Below, piece by piece: positions 1 to 10,600 of a stretch of 58,882 nucleotides of DNA (its first letter is position 1; each line of letters opens with the position of its first letter). Position numbers and translations under genes: made by a program. Under the pieces are notes generated by a model. The model did no database searches and was not told the origin of the DNA. It saw only the letters and a list, made by a program, of their open reading frames with translations. The stretch comes from an uncultured Thiodictyon sp. (GTDB lineage: Bacteria; Pseudomonadota; Gammaproteobacteria; Chromatiales; Chromatiaceae): NCBI GenBank assembly GCA_903837595.1, contig CAILVI010000346.1, positions 1 to 58,882 of the forward strand. Reading direction: 5' to 3'.

Positions 1-1
1 C

Positions 2-1036
2 GGCGAGCACGGGGTTGGCGTACTCGTGCGCGACCCCGAGCACCGTTACGCGGCCGTTGCGCAGGGCCTGGGACAGGGTGTCCGTGCGGACCTGGGCGCG
101 GACGCGGATGGTGGTGAAGTCCCGGTCTTCGGGGTCGGCTGGTGCGCACTCCCCGCCGGAGGCGGGGAGTCGGTGACCCTGGTCTCGCGTGCGCGAAAGG
201 CCGCCTGTATCAGTCTCGAACGCCATCAGGGCCAGGCCGAGGGCTACGTTTTCGCGCCGCCCGCCCGGGCAGACACCGCCGCAGCCGTGCCGACACCGGC
301 GCCGACACCGGCGCCGGCGGCCATTGCGGTCGACCGGTTCCAGCTCCTCTTTCAACCCATGGTGCCGCTCGGCGGGGCGGCCAAGGAGCGTTACGAGGCG
401 ACCCCGCGCCTGACCGGTCAACAGGGCGAACGGCTCACCCCCCGCGTGTTCGCCCCGCTGGTCCGAGATGCGCAGCAGGCGATTCTGATCGATCGCTGGC
501 TACTCACTGCCGGGCTCAACGCCCTGCGGGAGCGCCATGTTGCGGGGCGGCCGGTGAACCTGTTCCTGCATCAATCCATGGTCAGCGCAGCGGATAACAC
601 CTGGGTCCAGCGGGTGCGCGATGAAATCAGCGCCCGCGACCTGATCCAATGCCGCCCGACGATCCAATGGGAATTGGCCGACATGGAGCACCGCCTCGAC
701 TTGGCCGCACAGCGCGCCGGGCAACTGGCACACCTTCGTATCCGCCTGTGTCTCAACGGCTTCACGGATAGTGACCTTGGTCAACGGGTCCTGGAGCGAT
801 TGCCGGTCGCCTATGTGCGGCTGACCCGCGAACTGATCCGCAACCTGCCACCGCAGCAGCTCCAGGACCTGGTCCGCCGCGTGCATCAGCATCGGACACT
901 GGTGATCGCCACCGGGGTCGAGGGCCCCGAGGCCATCACCCCCCTGTATTGCGCCGGGATCGACCTGGTCCAGGGCAGCTACGTCCAGCCGCCGGGCGAT
1001 ACCATGGACTTCGACTTCGCGCAGACAGGGGGGTAG
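2..1036 (+). CDS. Degenerate GGDEF-EAL protein, 5' end outside window
   Basis: The frame is open to the left edge, so the N-terminus is missing; a GTG at 26 is only an internal codon candidate. The first ~70 residues resemble the end of a GGDEF domain. After a Pro/Ala/Thr-rich linker comes an EAL-type domain that begins at FQLLFQPMVPL and ends at GSYVQPP. The EAL signature position reads YEATPRL, and the DDFG-type loop reads NGFTDSD, so residues that bind metal and substrate in active c-di-GMP phosphodiesterases are altered. From family knowledge such proteins, for example FimX, act as c-di-GMP binding or scaffold proteins rather than enzymes. That role is an inference here. The gene stops 241 bp before the end of the convergent defence operon. 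Confidence 0.8.
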   Translation, partial: GEHGVGVLVRDPEHRYAAVAQGLGQGVRADLGADADGGEVPVFGVGWCALPAGGGESVTLVSRARKAACISLERHQGQAEGYVFAPPARADTAAAVPTPAPTPAPAAIAVDRFQLLFQPMVPLGGAAKERYEATPRLTGQQGERLTPRVFAPLVRDAQQAILIDRWLLTAGLNALRERHVAGRPVNLFLHQSMVSAADNTWVQRVRDEISARDLIQCRPTIQWELADMEHRLDLAAQRAGQLAHLRIRLCLNGFTDSDLGQRVLERLPVAYVRLTRELIRNLPPQQLQDLVRRVHQHRTLVIATGVEGPEAITPLYCAGIDLVQGSYVQPPGDTMDFDFAQTGG

Positions 1037-1078
1037 CACGAGGGCCGGGGCCAGCGATTGAACGCCAATGAACGCCAC

Positions 1079-1264
1079 TCAGCGCGCTGGATCGACCGCG
1101 CAACCCACGATCGGTTCCGCCCCCGCGGGACACCAGACCAATTCCACCAAAGCGTGGATCGGGTCCTCGGGGGGCTGCCGGCCGGCATAGCCCAGATCGA
1201 TGGCGGCGGGACCGAGCAGCGCATAGCGACGCTCCACGATGGCGCGGTGCTGCGCCAAAAACAA
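1079..1264 (-). CDS. Possible small protein at the 3' end of the DISARM-like operon
   Basis: A 61-codon ORF with a TTG start lies 13 bp downstream of the NERD-helicase stop on the same strand. The product is rich in hydrophobic and acidic residues (for example IHALVELVW) and looks more protein-like than the other frames here. I do not recognise the family, and there is no clear Shine-Dalgarno sequence, so it may be chance. If real, it is the last gene of the operon. Confidence 0.3.
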   Translation of the reverse strand: MFLAQHRAIVERRYALLGPAAIDLGYAGRQPPEDPIHALVELVWCPAGAEPIVGCAVDPAR

Positions 1265-1277
1265 GAGGATCCGCTAC

Positions 1278-2864
1278 TCAGTATTCAGAGAAGACCAGCG
1301 ACAAGACCGCGCGGGCGCGACTCATGCCGACATAGTGGTTCGGACCTGGGTTGGGATCAGTCAGTGGATCGGGCAGGTCAATCACGACCACCGCCTCATT
1401 TTCGAGCCCTTTGAAGTGGGCGATCTCGGCGAAGCTGATGGCGGACGGCGGGAAGCTGCGCATCGAATACTCGTCGAGCACCGCGATCCGTGACCTTGGC
1501 CCGGCCGGCAACAAGGCGGCTGCCGAATCGAGAAACGGCCGGGGCGACAAAATGCTGATGTCGCTCGGCGGCAAACCACCGTGATCGATGAGGCGCTCGA
1601 TCTCCAGTTCGAGCGCCAATGCGGCCTGCTGTTGCGAGTGCGCCTGAACTTGCCGAATCTCGGGTCCATTGCCAGTCCCGCGCACCCCCATATCCGCACC
1701 CAGTGATGACTGGACCAGTTCCAGTATCTGTCGCGTGTTACGGCAATTGGTCTTCAACGGGACCGGAACCGCGCCATAGCTGGTAAGCAGGCCAAGGGCA
1801 TCCGGGTCAGGCGAGCCGAAGTACCCGGCTTGATTGTTGATGTCGTGAAAGAAGCACCATTGCCCCCCCTCAAGGCCACCGCGGAGCACGCCGTCCAGCC
1901 GATCCAGGGTTGCCAGGTCCAGGAGGTCCTGACCCTCATCGACGATCAAGGCGTCGAAGCGGTCGATGGCCAACCGACGGGCGGCGACGGGTGCCGCATC
2001 CGCTACGCAGACCGCAACCCCGGGGATCGCAAAGCGCGTCGCCAGCCACTGCCACAGCCAAGGCGAGCGGCAAACAATCAAGACCTTGAGCCCCGTAGCG
2101 GCCCAGCGACGGGCAAGCTCCAGTGCCAAGAAGGTCTTGCCGGTACCCGCGCCCCCGGAACAAATGACCCGCAGATTGGCCTCGGCCACATCGACCATCC
2201 GCATCTGGTCCTGCGTCAATGCGACGGTCTGGCGTTGCGCCTCTTCCACCCGCACATGCAACGGAACGGCGACATCGAACTCCGGGCGCAGAAAGTGCTT
2301 GACCGCAGCGAGCGACTCGTCGTCCGGCTCCGGGCGCTGCCGCGAGTCCTTACGCCGCCAATACGCAAATTGCCGTGTCAGCCAGCGCTCCAGGTTGCGT
2401 GAGGTCCGCGCATCCGCCAGCATCTCGGGGTCCCACTCGGCCCCGGCCAACGCCCAGTCGCAATCCGGAAAGAGCACACCATGGCCAATGCTGAACCGGG
2501 ACCAGACCGCTTCCGGAAGACCGGCCTTGAGTTTGTCCATGAGCCCATGCAGCGCCGTCTGCGCCTGCCGGAAAGGGCTTTCCTTCAGTGGGTGCATCAG
2601 CCCGACGCGGTCACAGGTCTGCCAGATGCCATCACGACAGGCGATACCCCCGCCCTTGACCTCCAACGCGAAGATCCCAGGCCGCCCGACGATCAGGAAG
2701 TCGATCTCGCCAAAGCGCTTGGCCGCATGATGGGTCAGATTGAGCGAGTGGAACGCCGTCAACCGCAGTTGGCTGTCATGGCCAAAAGCGGCCTTGAGCC
2801 GGTCGAACACCAGCAGTTCCGCCCGACTGTGGGTGTCGTGGGGTGTGGCGGGGATCATCTGCAT
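1278..2864 (-). CDS. NERD-domain nuclease fused to SF1 helicase
   Basis: The 528-residue product combines two activities. Residues ~12-130 form a NERD (nuclease-related) domain with the PD-(D/E)xK-like pattern GEID (D55) and LEVK (E68, K70). After a linker comes a UvrD/DUF2075-type ATPase: Walker A GGAGTGKT at 237-244, Walker B VDEGQDL, then HFKGLE and YVGMSRARA typical of SF1 motifs V and VI. It probably translocates on and cleaves DNA, inside the cytoplasm. It starts 5 bp after the stop of the upstream 540-residue gene, so the two are co-transcribed. In the operon it is the only recognisable nuclease, and may supply the cleavage activity that DISARM systems otherwise have in other genes (inference). 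Confidence 0.88.
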   Translation of the reverse strand: MQMIPATPHDTHSRAELLVFDRLKAAFGHDSQLRLTAFHSLNLTHHAAKRFGEIDFLIVGRPGIFALEVKGGGIACRDGIWQTCDRVGLMHPLKESPFRQAQTALHGLMDKLKAGLPEAVWSRFSIGHGVLFPDCDWALAGAEWDPEMLADARTSRNLERWLTRQFAYWRRKDSRQRPEPDDESLAAVKHFLRPEFDVAVPLHVRVEEAQRQTVALTQDQMRMVDVAEANLRVICSGGAGTGKTFLALELARRWAATGLKVLIVCRSPWLWQWLATRFAIPGVAVCVADAAPVAARRLAIDRFDALIVDEGQDLLDLATLDRLDGVLRGGLEGGQWCFFHDINNQAGYFGSPDPDALGLLTSYGAVPVPLKTNCRNTRQILELVQSSLGADMGVRGTGNGPEIRQVQAHSQQQAALALELEIERLIDHGGLPPSDISILSPRPFLDSAAALLPAGPRSRIAVLDEYSMRSFPPSAISFAEIAHFKGLENEAVVVIDLPDPLTDPNPGPNHYVGMSRARAVLSLVFSEY

Positions 2865-2869
2865 CTAGG

Positions 2870-4492
2870 CTAGCCCCGGGGCGCGAGGCTGGCACGGACT
2901 TGGGCGGCGAGTTTGGCAGGGATCTGGGCCTCGGCCAGCTGCGCCAGGAAGGCCTCCCGGTCGATCTCGTTGATCACCTTGACGTCGCCATCCAGCAGCA
3001 GTTCGGCACCGCGTCCGTCCACCCTGAACTCATAGACCCCCTTGCCGAGGCGGATGCGCGTGCGCAGGACCTGGTCCCAACCCAGGGCGCGCGCCAGCGC
3101 AAGCGCGGCTGACGGTGGCGACTTGGTCCAGTCTGCCCCGTTCGCGCCGAACAGTTCGCGTAACGGCCGGATGCGCTCCGGCACCGGTCCCAGGTCAAGA
3201 CCGGACTCGGCAATTCGCTGCGCCACGGCCGCCATGCGGTGGGCGACCGCCTCCCTCAGGCCGGGCTGACCCCGCACCTCCGGCGGCAGCCCCATCCACC
3301 CGGAACGGGCCCCAAACAGGGTCGCGGCGACCACGTAATCGAGTTCAGTCAGGAGCGGCTGGCGCAGGTCCAGCAAGTCCTGGCATTCCTGGCGCAGGAA
3401 GAACAGGAGCAAGCCACGCGAAAATGGCCGCGTGTGCCGGTTCAGCAATTCCGAAACAGTATCGCCGCCCAGCCCCAGGACGCCGCGCAAATCGCCCGCC
3501 AGACGCCCCAGGGCCGTCTGCAATTTGTCATCCGTCAGGCGTTGTCCCTGGGATGCCAGGTAATCCAAGACCGTCTGATGCAGATCCACCCGCATGGCGC
3601 CGGCGCCGGGATCGCCCTGAGACCTCCCCTTGGCATCGACCAGCGCCTGCAGTGCCTCCAAGAGCAACCGCCCCTGGAGGTCCTGACCCTCCGCCGGGCC
3701 GGCCAGGCAGGCCCAACGGCGCAGCGCCGTCAACAACGGGTCCCGCGCGACCGCGGGCGCGGCCGGCTCATCAAGTGGGTCGCACCCGGGGTCCGCCATA
3801 AAGCGGCCGGCCTCCCCCAGGGCGTCGCCGGTGTTGCCGAGTGCGAATAACAGACCCAGGGCGCCGCCGACCGCCGCCACCCCATGGGTCGGCCGGTCCC
3901 GGTCGGGTAGCAACTCACCCGCCGGTGGCAAGGCGCCCGCAGGCCGCGCCGCGAACAGCTTGGGGCTGACGCGGCGCTTGTAGGCCATGAGCGACACGTT
4001 GGCATAGTCTTCCGCCTGCGCCTCAATGGCCGTGCGCTCCTCCTTGGAGGCGAAGTGGATGCACTCAATCCAGGTCGCCGGCAGCGGGGCCGGCACGAAC
4101 AGCATCGACTCCGCACCGGTGAGCCCTGCCGGAAACGCGACCGGCACGAGGTCGCCGCCTGGCATCAGGGCGTGGACCGGCCCCTGCAACCGGCTGAGGT
4201 CAAGCGCCGCCACGACCCGCCGGAGATGGTTTTCCTCACTAACTGCCAGGTCTAGCACCGCCGCGGGAATGCGCTCGGCAAATACTGGAATCCAGCCCGG
4301 ATAGACCGATAGGACGTCCGCATAGTACTTCCCCCCGAAGCCCGCGGGCCCGGTCACCAGCCCGGCGGCGAGCATGAAGGTCAGATTGAGCTGGTTGCTG
4401 GGTAGATACCAGACCAGACGCGGCGCGGCGGCCTGCTCAAGCGCGGAGGGCGGCGCCTGCCGGGCGAAGAGATCGGCAATGGGCTCGTTCAT
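2870..4492 (-). CDS. Unknown 540-residue protein of the DISARM-like operon
   Basis: I do not recognise this family. The protein is soluble, without signal peptide or convincing membrane segments. It is rich in Leu, Ala and Arg and looks largely helical after about residue 230. The N-terminal ~200 residues look like a separate mixed alpha/beta domain containing WYLPSNQLNL and FGGKYYADVL. No Walker A, HKD (phospholipase D), methyltransferase or nuclease motif is visible. Its ATG overlaps the stop of the upstream helicase gene by four bases (ATGA), which indicates translational coupling and a stoichiometric partner. By position it could be an adaptor or a substrate-recognition subunit for the flanking helicases; that is conjecture. 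Confidence 0.85.
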   Translation of the reverse strand: MNEPIADLFARQAPPSALEQAAAPRLVWYLPSNQLNLTFMLAAGLVTGPAGFGGKYYADVLSVYPGWIPVFAERIPAAVLDLAVSEENHLRRVVAALDLSRLQGPVHALMPGGDLVPVAFPAGLTGAESMLFVPAPLPATWIECIHFASKEERTAIEAQAEDYANVSLMAYKRRVSPKLFAARPAGALPPAGELLPDRDRPTHGVAAVGGALGLLFALGNTGDALGEAGRFMADPGCDPLDEPAAPAVARDPLLTALRRWACLAGPAEGQDLQGRLLLEALQALVDAKGRSQGDPGAGAMRVDLHQTVLDYLASQGQRLTDDKLQTALGRLAGDLRGVLGLGGDTVSELLNRHTRPFSRGLLLFFLRQECQDLLDLRQPLLTELDYVVAATLFGARSGWMGLPPEVRGQPGLREAVAHRMAAVAQRIAESGLDLGPVPERIRPLRELFGANGADWTKSPPSAALALARALGWDQVLRTRIRLGKGVYEFRVDGRGAELLLDGDVKVINEIDREAFLAQLAEAQIPAKLAAQVRASLAPRG

Positions 4493-5697
4493 AATCTGCC
4501 CCAGCGGCGCAGGATGTCCGGGTCTTGGGGCAGGATCGCCTCCATCGGACAGGACTGATTGGCCTGGCGCAGCAGAATCACCTGCTCGCGGGCGCGTGAG
4601 ACCATGACATAGAAGCGGCGTCTCAGGTCATCCATCTGATGCTCTTTCTCCGGATTGCAGCGGTAACGGTGGATATCCGCGAGGATCACCCAATCGAACT
4701 CCAGGCCCTTGGTGGCTTTGTCATTGATGACGAAGATACCCCCCTGGCAGAAGCTCAGATCGCCCCGGTCCTCACCCGTGGCAAAGGTGACGATGCGCGG
4801 GGTCCCATGGTCCAGTGCCAGTGCGACCGACTGGCTGCGCAGCCGATCGAGCCACCGGTTGCGGGTCTCGTTGTCCGGGGTGATCACCCCCAAGAGCCGC
4901 GCCGGGTCCCCGTCGGCGGCCTTGAGGACGCGCCGGACAACCTCGTCAAAGTCGCACTCACACCCAGGACCATAGTCCATCAATTCCGGCGTCTTGGCGG
5001 AGGCCCGCTCGGGCGGCAGTTGGGTACACGGACTCGCCGGGTCGCCGACACAAAAGGACAGGGCCAGCCGGGCGATCGGGTAGGCATTGCGGTGGTTGTA
5101 ACTCAAGGTGATACGCTCGCGCGGACCGATGTCCAGGGCGTCGGCGATCTGCCTGACCGTGCTGTGCTGGTCCGTGATCTGCTGGTTCTGGTCCGCCACG
5201 ACGAAGACGTGCTCATAGCCCAGGTTCAATAAAGCCGCATAGAAGGTCGGCGGCATGTCCTGGCCCTCGTCGATGATCAGGAAGGGCGAGGCCGGCAACG
5301 GCAGATCCACCGCAGACCCGATGGCCTGACTGATCGCCTGCCAATCGAGGGCCCAAGCATCACCATTCCTAGTCGGACAGGGCTGCTGCAGTACCTTTTC
5401 AAAGGTCCGCTTGAACCAGGTAATCCAGGTCTGGGCATTCAGCGCCCCCCCCATCAGCTCGCGGCTGGTCGCGATGAGCAACTTGTTGTAGGCCAGAAAA
5501 CAGTAGTCCTGAGGCCAGGTCGCGCGCGTGCCGCCGGCACGGTGGTGTTGACGCGCCCGCAGCAGGGCGATCACCGACTTGCCGGTGCCGGGGCCGCCGA
5601 CGATGAGATGGCAGCCCTCCTTGGGCAGCAGCCGCACCCGTTCCTGATCCTTGCTGAGATCCTCGATATTGGGCAGGACAAAGCGGCGTGCAGCCAT
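4489..5697 (-). CDS. UvrD/Rep-type SF1 helicase
   Basis: This 402-residue ATPase has Walker A GGPGTGKS (34-41), Walker B IIDEGQD, a motif III-like VVADQNQQI, motif V-like KATKGLEFDWV and motif VI YVMVSRAREQV. It is short for a UvrD helicase (usually ~700) and lacks clear 1B/2B insertions, so it resembles the compact SF1 ATPases found in defence operons. The start lies 8 bp after the stop of the DrmB-like gene, and its end overlaps the next ORF by four bases. Together with the NERD fusion downstream, the operon encodes two SF1 motors besides the DrmA SF2 motor, which is unusual. Confidence 0.88.
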   Translation of the reverse strand: MAARRFVLPNIEDLSKDQERVRLLPKEGCHLIVGGPGTGKSVIALLRARQHHRAGGTRATWPQDYCFLAYNKLLIATSRELMGGALNAQTWITWFKRTFEKVLQQPCPTRNGDAWALDWQAISQAIGSAVDLPLPASPFLIIDEGQDMPPTFYAALLNLGYEHVFVVADQNQQITDQHSTVRQIADALDIGPRERITLSYNHRNAYPIARLALSFCVGDPASPCTQLPPERASAKTPELMDYGPGCECDFDEVVRRVLKAADGDPARLLGVITPDNETRNRWLDRLRSQSVALALDHGTPRIVTFATGEDRGDLSFCQGGIFVINDKATKGLEFDWVILADIHRYRCNPEKEHQMDDLRRRFYVMVSRAREQVILLRQANQSCPMEAILPQDPDILRRWGRL

Positions 5698-5705
5698 GGC
5701 GGGGG

Positions 5706-7607
5706 TCAGGTGCGGCCAGCCGCGAAGTGGAGCAGCGGGTGGATCTCGCCCTTGAGGTCCCCCCGCACGAAGGTCCGATCCAGCAGCACATTGCTAAATT
5801 GACAACTCGGCTCAGGCACCAGTGCGCAGGCATGGCAGGCTGCCAGGTTGAGCTGACTCGGCCCCTGGCCCTCATGCTCAGAGCACACCGGGTCCAGTGA
5901 GCACCAATGCGCATGGGCGAAGACACTGACGAGCAGCGGCAGAAAGCGCGCGGGCTCCGCCAGTTCGGCCAGCCCGCCCAAAGACCCGACGATATCCGGT
6001 ACCGCCACATAGACCAGGATGCCGGCCATCGGCTCGGCCCCCTCCGCACAATAGATGCGCTCACGGATGGAGGCGGCCGGGTAGCCGGCCTGGGTCTCCA
6101 GTTGGCGGATCACCAGGTGCGCCAGGGTGTGCAGCAGGATAAAGCGCGGCGTGAGCGGCAGGATGGGGGCGTCGGGGAAGCGCATACCAGTGCGCTCGAA
6201 ACGCCGACCCAAGGTCTCGGCGCGCGCCTTGAGCCCCGGCTGGCGCGACCAAGGCCGTAGCGCCGTTTCGGCAAGGGTGAAAAAGATCCCCTCGCCATAG
6301 AGTTCGATGGCGGGCAGCCAGTCCCCGCTGCCATCCAGGTCTGGGGGGATCACGCTGGTCCTGGGCTCCGGGGCAGTACCGCGCGGTCCCAGGGTCGGAC
6401 GCAGCCCGTCGTCGCAGCCTTGATCGAGGCGGCTGAAGCCCTCGAAGATGCGGACCTCCCGCAGTCGGGTCACGGCGACCAGCCGCTCCACCGCGGCGAG
6501 CACGGCAGTGTCCCCGGGGGCTAAGGCCAGTGCGCGCCAGGCCCGGGTCTGATCGCGCGGCACAAAGTCTTCGCCATCGCTTAGGTCTGGAATCTCCTCC
6601 ATCAGTGCCTTGTATTCCTTCGCCAGCAGTTCGCCGGGTGTCACGGTTTGACCGTAGAGCGGATAGCCCCGGTCGATCTCATCCGCGGCGTTCTTGAGTT
6701 CGTCTACCGGACAGCCGTACTGGGTGGCGAGTATCCGCAGCACGCCCTGGCGCGCTCTGCCGGACCTCTGATGCTTTAGCCGATCCTGATCCGCACGGTT
6801 AGAATAGAGCCGATCGAGCACACTGCCGCGCTGAACTCGGGACTCCGGGGGGATGACCAGGGCCGAGTGGGTTCGCGGGTAATAAAGACGGGGGTCACTC
6901 ACCTCCACGATGCTGGCCTTTTGATCGGTCGTCGTCTGCGCCCTGACTGAGGCGTGCCCCCAGGGCTGGCGCGTGGGAGGATCGAGGCGCACCGGCACTT
7001 GCCGATCGAAGGCCGACTGCGCACCGCAACGATCACAGTGCAGTCGCCAGTTGAGCCCCGTCTCCCCATCGCGCCGCCAGCGCAGATAAGGCCGATCCGA
7101 ATCCGCCCGGCAATCACGCTGACGCGCGGGATCATCGCGATGCGCCAGCAAATGCCAGGGTAGGTCGTCAAGGCCGCCCTGGGGATGGGCGAGCACCCAA
7201 CCGACCTGCTGCAACCGCGGATGTCCATCGCATTGGCAGCAGGGTGGGCGCGTCGCCGCCATGCCGGGTCGATCGTCACCTTCCCGCCACGGTTGCCAAT
7301 GCAAGAGGCCGCAGCCGGGGCAGTGCATCCAGCGCGGGAAGCGCATCGCCGGGATGCAGGTCCCATCGACGGCACCTTTGGGCAGTTCCCGCGCCAGCGG
7401 CGGCGCCCGCAGTTCGCGGTCGACCCCAAGCGTCGCGCGTAGCAGGTCCACATAGGGGATCAGGTCCCCCGCCGGCAGCTTATTGACCCGGTCGGTCCAG
7501 TGACGGATGTCCTTGACCACGAAAAGGTCGTGGTCCGCCCGCACAATAGCGCCGACCCCGCTGTATCCCAGCAGGTGCGACCAGCGTGTTGCAATCAGCC
7601 GATTCAC
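5706..7607 (-). CDS. drmB: DrmB-like DUF1998 protein
   Basis: A 633-residue protein with the layout of DrmB. The N-terminal third has Cys pairs that look like zinc sites (HCPGCG, CCQC, CDRCG). The C-terminal third is a DUF1998 region: HTLAHLVIRQLE, then IYCAEG, GILVYVAVPD and a final Cys cluster NLAACHACALVPEPSC. In DISARM, DrmB forms a complex with the DrmA helicase and is thought to help sense DNA ends or block the complex until activated (published family knowledge). The ATG overlaps the drmA stop by four bases. The gene name is by architecture; the exact DISARM subtype cannot be judged from sequence reading alone. Confidence 0.85.
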   Translation of the reverse strand: MNRLIATRWSHLLGYSGVGAIVRADHDLFVVKDIRHWTDRVNKLPAGDLIPYVDLLRATLGVDRELRAPPLARELPKGAVDGTCIPAMRFPRWMHCPGCGLLHWQPWREGDDRPGMAATRPPCCQCDGHPRLQQVGWVLAHPQGGLDDLPWHLLAHRDDPARQRDCRADSDRPYLRWRRDGETGLNWRLHCDRCGAQSAFDRQVPVRLDPPTRQPWGHASVRAQTTTDQKASIVEVSDPRLYYPRTHSALVIPPESRVQRGSVLDRLYSNRADQDRLKHQRSGRARQGVLRILATQYGCPVDELKNAADEIDRGYPLYGQTVTPGELLAKEYKALMEEIPDLSDGEDFVPRDQTRAWRALALAPGDTAVLAAVERLVAVTRLREVRIFEGFSRLDQGCDDGLRPTLGPRGTAPEPRTSVIPPDLDGSGDWLPAIELYGEGIFFTLAETALRPWSRQPGLKARAETLGRRFERTGMRFPDAPILPLTPRFILLHTLAHLVIRQLETQAGYPAASIRERIYCAEGAEPMAGILVYVAVPDIVGSLGGLAELAEPARFLPLLVSVFAHAHWCSLDPVCSEHEGQGPSQLNLAACHACALVPEPSCQFSNVLLDRTFVRGDLKGEIHPLLHFAAGRT

Positions 7608-10600
7608 AGGATCTTCACCAGCGCGGTATTCTCGACGTTGCGCATGCTGTTGACCGTGGCCCAGAGACCCGGGACCTTCGCCTCGTGACTATGGATCAAA
7701 CGCTGATCACGGCGGTCGCCGTCGCCGCCATGATACACGAGATGCTCGCGACCGTCCTGGGCGCGCCGCGCGGCATCGGCCCACTGGGCCACCAGGGCAT
7801 CAATGTGTTTCTCGGTGTCCGCGCCGCGGTCCTTGCCCGCCGCCCGCCGACAGCGCCGCTTGAGTTCCTCGACGAGGTGGCCGATGGCCGGGTCGGCCGG
7901 GTCGAAGCCCGCCGCCGACTTATTCGCCGCCAACCGCGCCTGCGTATGGCGCACGGCGATGATCAGCGCGGCATGCAGTGCGCGCAGCCGGGCTTGATAG
8001 GTATACGGGGTGACGCTGGTCGGCTCCACGTAGCGGTAAAAGGACTCGTGGTAGGCGCAGAAGGACTCGTAATGAGAGAGGCTACGGGCCTGATCGCGGT
8101 AGTAGTTGGCAATGACGATCCCGGGCACGCCGCCGCGCCCGACCCGGCTGCTCGCCTGAATATACTCCGCCGTGGTCAGTGGTTGGCCGTTGACCACCAT
8201 CACCGCCAGCCGGGCGACATCGAGCCCCACCGAGACCATATTGGTGGCAAGCACCAGGTCCAGAGCCTCGGGGTGGGTGGACGGATGCCTCAGCCGGTCG
8301 AAGGTCCGGGCATTTTCGTCGGCGGACATGTGGCTGGTGATTTGGGTCAGCCGTTGCGCCAAGCGCGCCCGGCGCTGCCAGGGGTGAGCGGGTGGGTCCA
8401 CCGGGTCGGCGCCATCGCCCCCCATCGCGCGCCGCTGCTCACTGACCTCGGCCTGATAGCGCGCCATGAAGGTCTTAATGTCCTCCAAGGCGTTACGGCT
8501 GATGCCGACCCCCTTGAGACTGCCGTGATAGACCAGCACCGTCCACCAGGCATCCAGCAGGGCAGCGGCATCGGCGCCCGCGTCGGCAAACAGCACCTCC
8601 GGCGCGACCAGCAAGGCACCGGCCAGCGGTGCCAGGCAATGGGCGCGATCCCGTGCCGGGGCCAGGTAGCCGATGTAGAGACGGCCAGGCTGTTCGCTCA
8701 AGGCGACGGTGCGGGCAAAGTAGGAATTCTCGCAGTCGAGCCCCGGCGGCGGGAACACGGCGGCGTCGCGACCATAGAGACACCTCACTTGCTCGCCCGC
8801 CATCCGGATCGTCGCGGTGGAGGCAATGTACTTTGGCTGCACCCCGCGCAGCGTCAGCACGGTTTCGATCCCGGCCTCATAGAGCCCGGCGACCGAGCCC
8901 AGGGCGCTCGCAATCAGGTGCAGTTCGTCCTGGATGATCAGTTCCGGCGGGCGATTACCGTCCCGCCCGAAGAAGGCGCCGGCCCGCTCTTCCCAGGCCA
9001 GGCGGGCGAACTTGTCGACCGTGGCCAGCAGCAGGGTCGGCGGGGACGCATAGAGCGCCGCATCGACCACGTTGCAGGGCAGAACCCCGGGGCGTTCGCG
9101 ACCAAAGTCACAGCCCGGGTTGGTGCAGTTGAAGCGGAAATACTTGGCCCCGGAGTCATAATTCTGGTCGGCGGTGAAGGGACGCGCGCACCACGGGCAA
9201 GTCTCCAGCACCAACAGACTCGGCGGACGGGCGCGGTCTTGCACCGCCTGATCGCGCGCCTCTTTGGCCTCTTCAAAGGTGTTGGGGCTGGAGGCGCCGC
9301 CGACCCACAGGCCCAAGGCGATTTCTTCACCCCCCAGTTCGGGTGTCTGGCGTCGCAGCAGTTCCAAGGCGCAGATCAGGCGGGCGGCACGGCGGAACTG
9401 ATCCTTGGTCAGGAGCCTGAGGGTGTAGCGCATGAGGACCGTGGTCCCGCCCCCCGTGGCACCGAATTTGAGTCGTCGCCAGCAGATCACGAAGGCCATC
9501 AGGCCGAGATAGGCCTCCGTCTTGCCGCCGCCGGTGGGAAACCAGATCAGGTCCAGGGTGTCCCGGTCGTCGCTGCCTTCGTTGACCGCGGACTCGATGC
9601 TGAGGAGCAGGAAGGCCAGTTGGAATGGCCGCCAGCGATAGTCTCCGGCCGGTCGTCCGGCCGCCTGGTCCGCCTGCGCCATCTGTCGCACCATCGCCTG
9701 GTTGGCGAATCCAAAGGCCCGCGCCGCCTGCGGATCCGCGCGCAACAGGCCAATGCCCTTTGTCATGCGGGCCACGGCGGTCGTCATGCGTCGGCAAATG
9801 CGCTTGGCCGCCTCCTGCCGCCTCCCGGAGAACCCGTCGACCTCCGTCTGGGTGTCCGCAACCCAGGATGCATAGCCGCAAACGAATTGCTCCAAAGCGT
9901 CACAACGCACACTAAGGTCGTCTGCAATCCCCGCCAGCCATGCAATGTCGAGGACGCCCTGGTCGCTGCCCGGGACCTCCGCGCTGATCTGGGGCACCTC
10001 GACGCGGGGTAGAAATTCGGTGCGCACGGCCACGACACGGTCGTCCTTCAGGTCCCAGTCCACGGCCGCGCCATGGCCGATGGCGTAGACCCGGTGCCGG
10101 CGGTATTGGAGCTCCAACTCCTGCTCCTCGTCGCTCAGCCGGTCGTACTGAACTCCGGGATAGGGCCCGAGCTCGCCCGCGTCGATGACGCATTCAAGCT
10201 CTGTTGCGAACAGCGCCTTCGCATTGCGCTCCGCTTCCGATCTGTTGCGATCCTGAATCTGCTGCAGGTCCTGAGTGTTACTGAGCGATGCAGTCACGAG
10301 CCAGCCATCGGCCAGCGGTCGCCAGAGCACGAACAATTCGCCTCGTTGGTCAAAGACCGGTTCCCGCCAAGTCCGGACACTGCCACCCGCGGGAGCGACG
10401 AGGTTGCGAGCCTGGGCGTCGCCGCCCAGCTGGACGTGCTGCCAGTCATCGGCGCGCCCCACCCTGGTCCGCTCGTTCAGCGGCTCGTAGCGCACCGCAC
10501 GCGGGATCAGTTGGAAGCGGATATCCTCGCCGCTGACAAAAAACGACACGCCGACCGAGGATGGGGGCACAAAACGCCGCTTGGGTTGGGTCGGCGAACT

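Noticed and set aside
7586-10012. 808-codon open frame opposite drmA
   Set aside because: It is a long antisense frame produced by high GC and codon bias; its peptide shows no domain, while the minus strand has clear helicase motifs.
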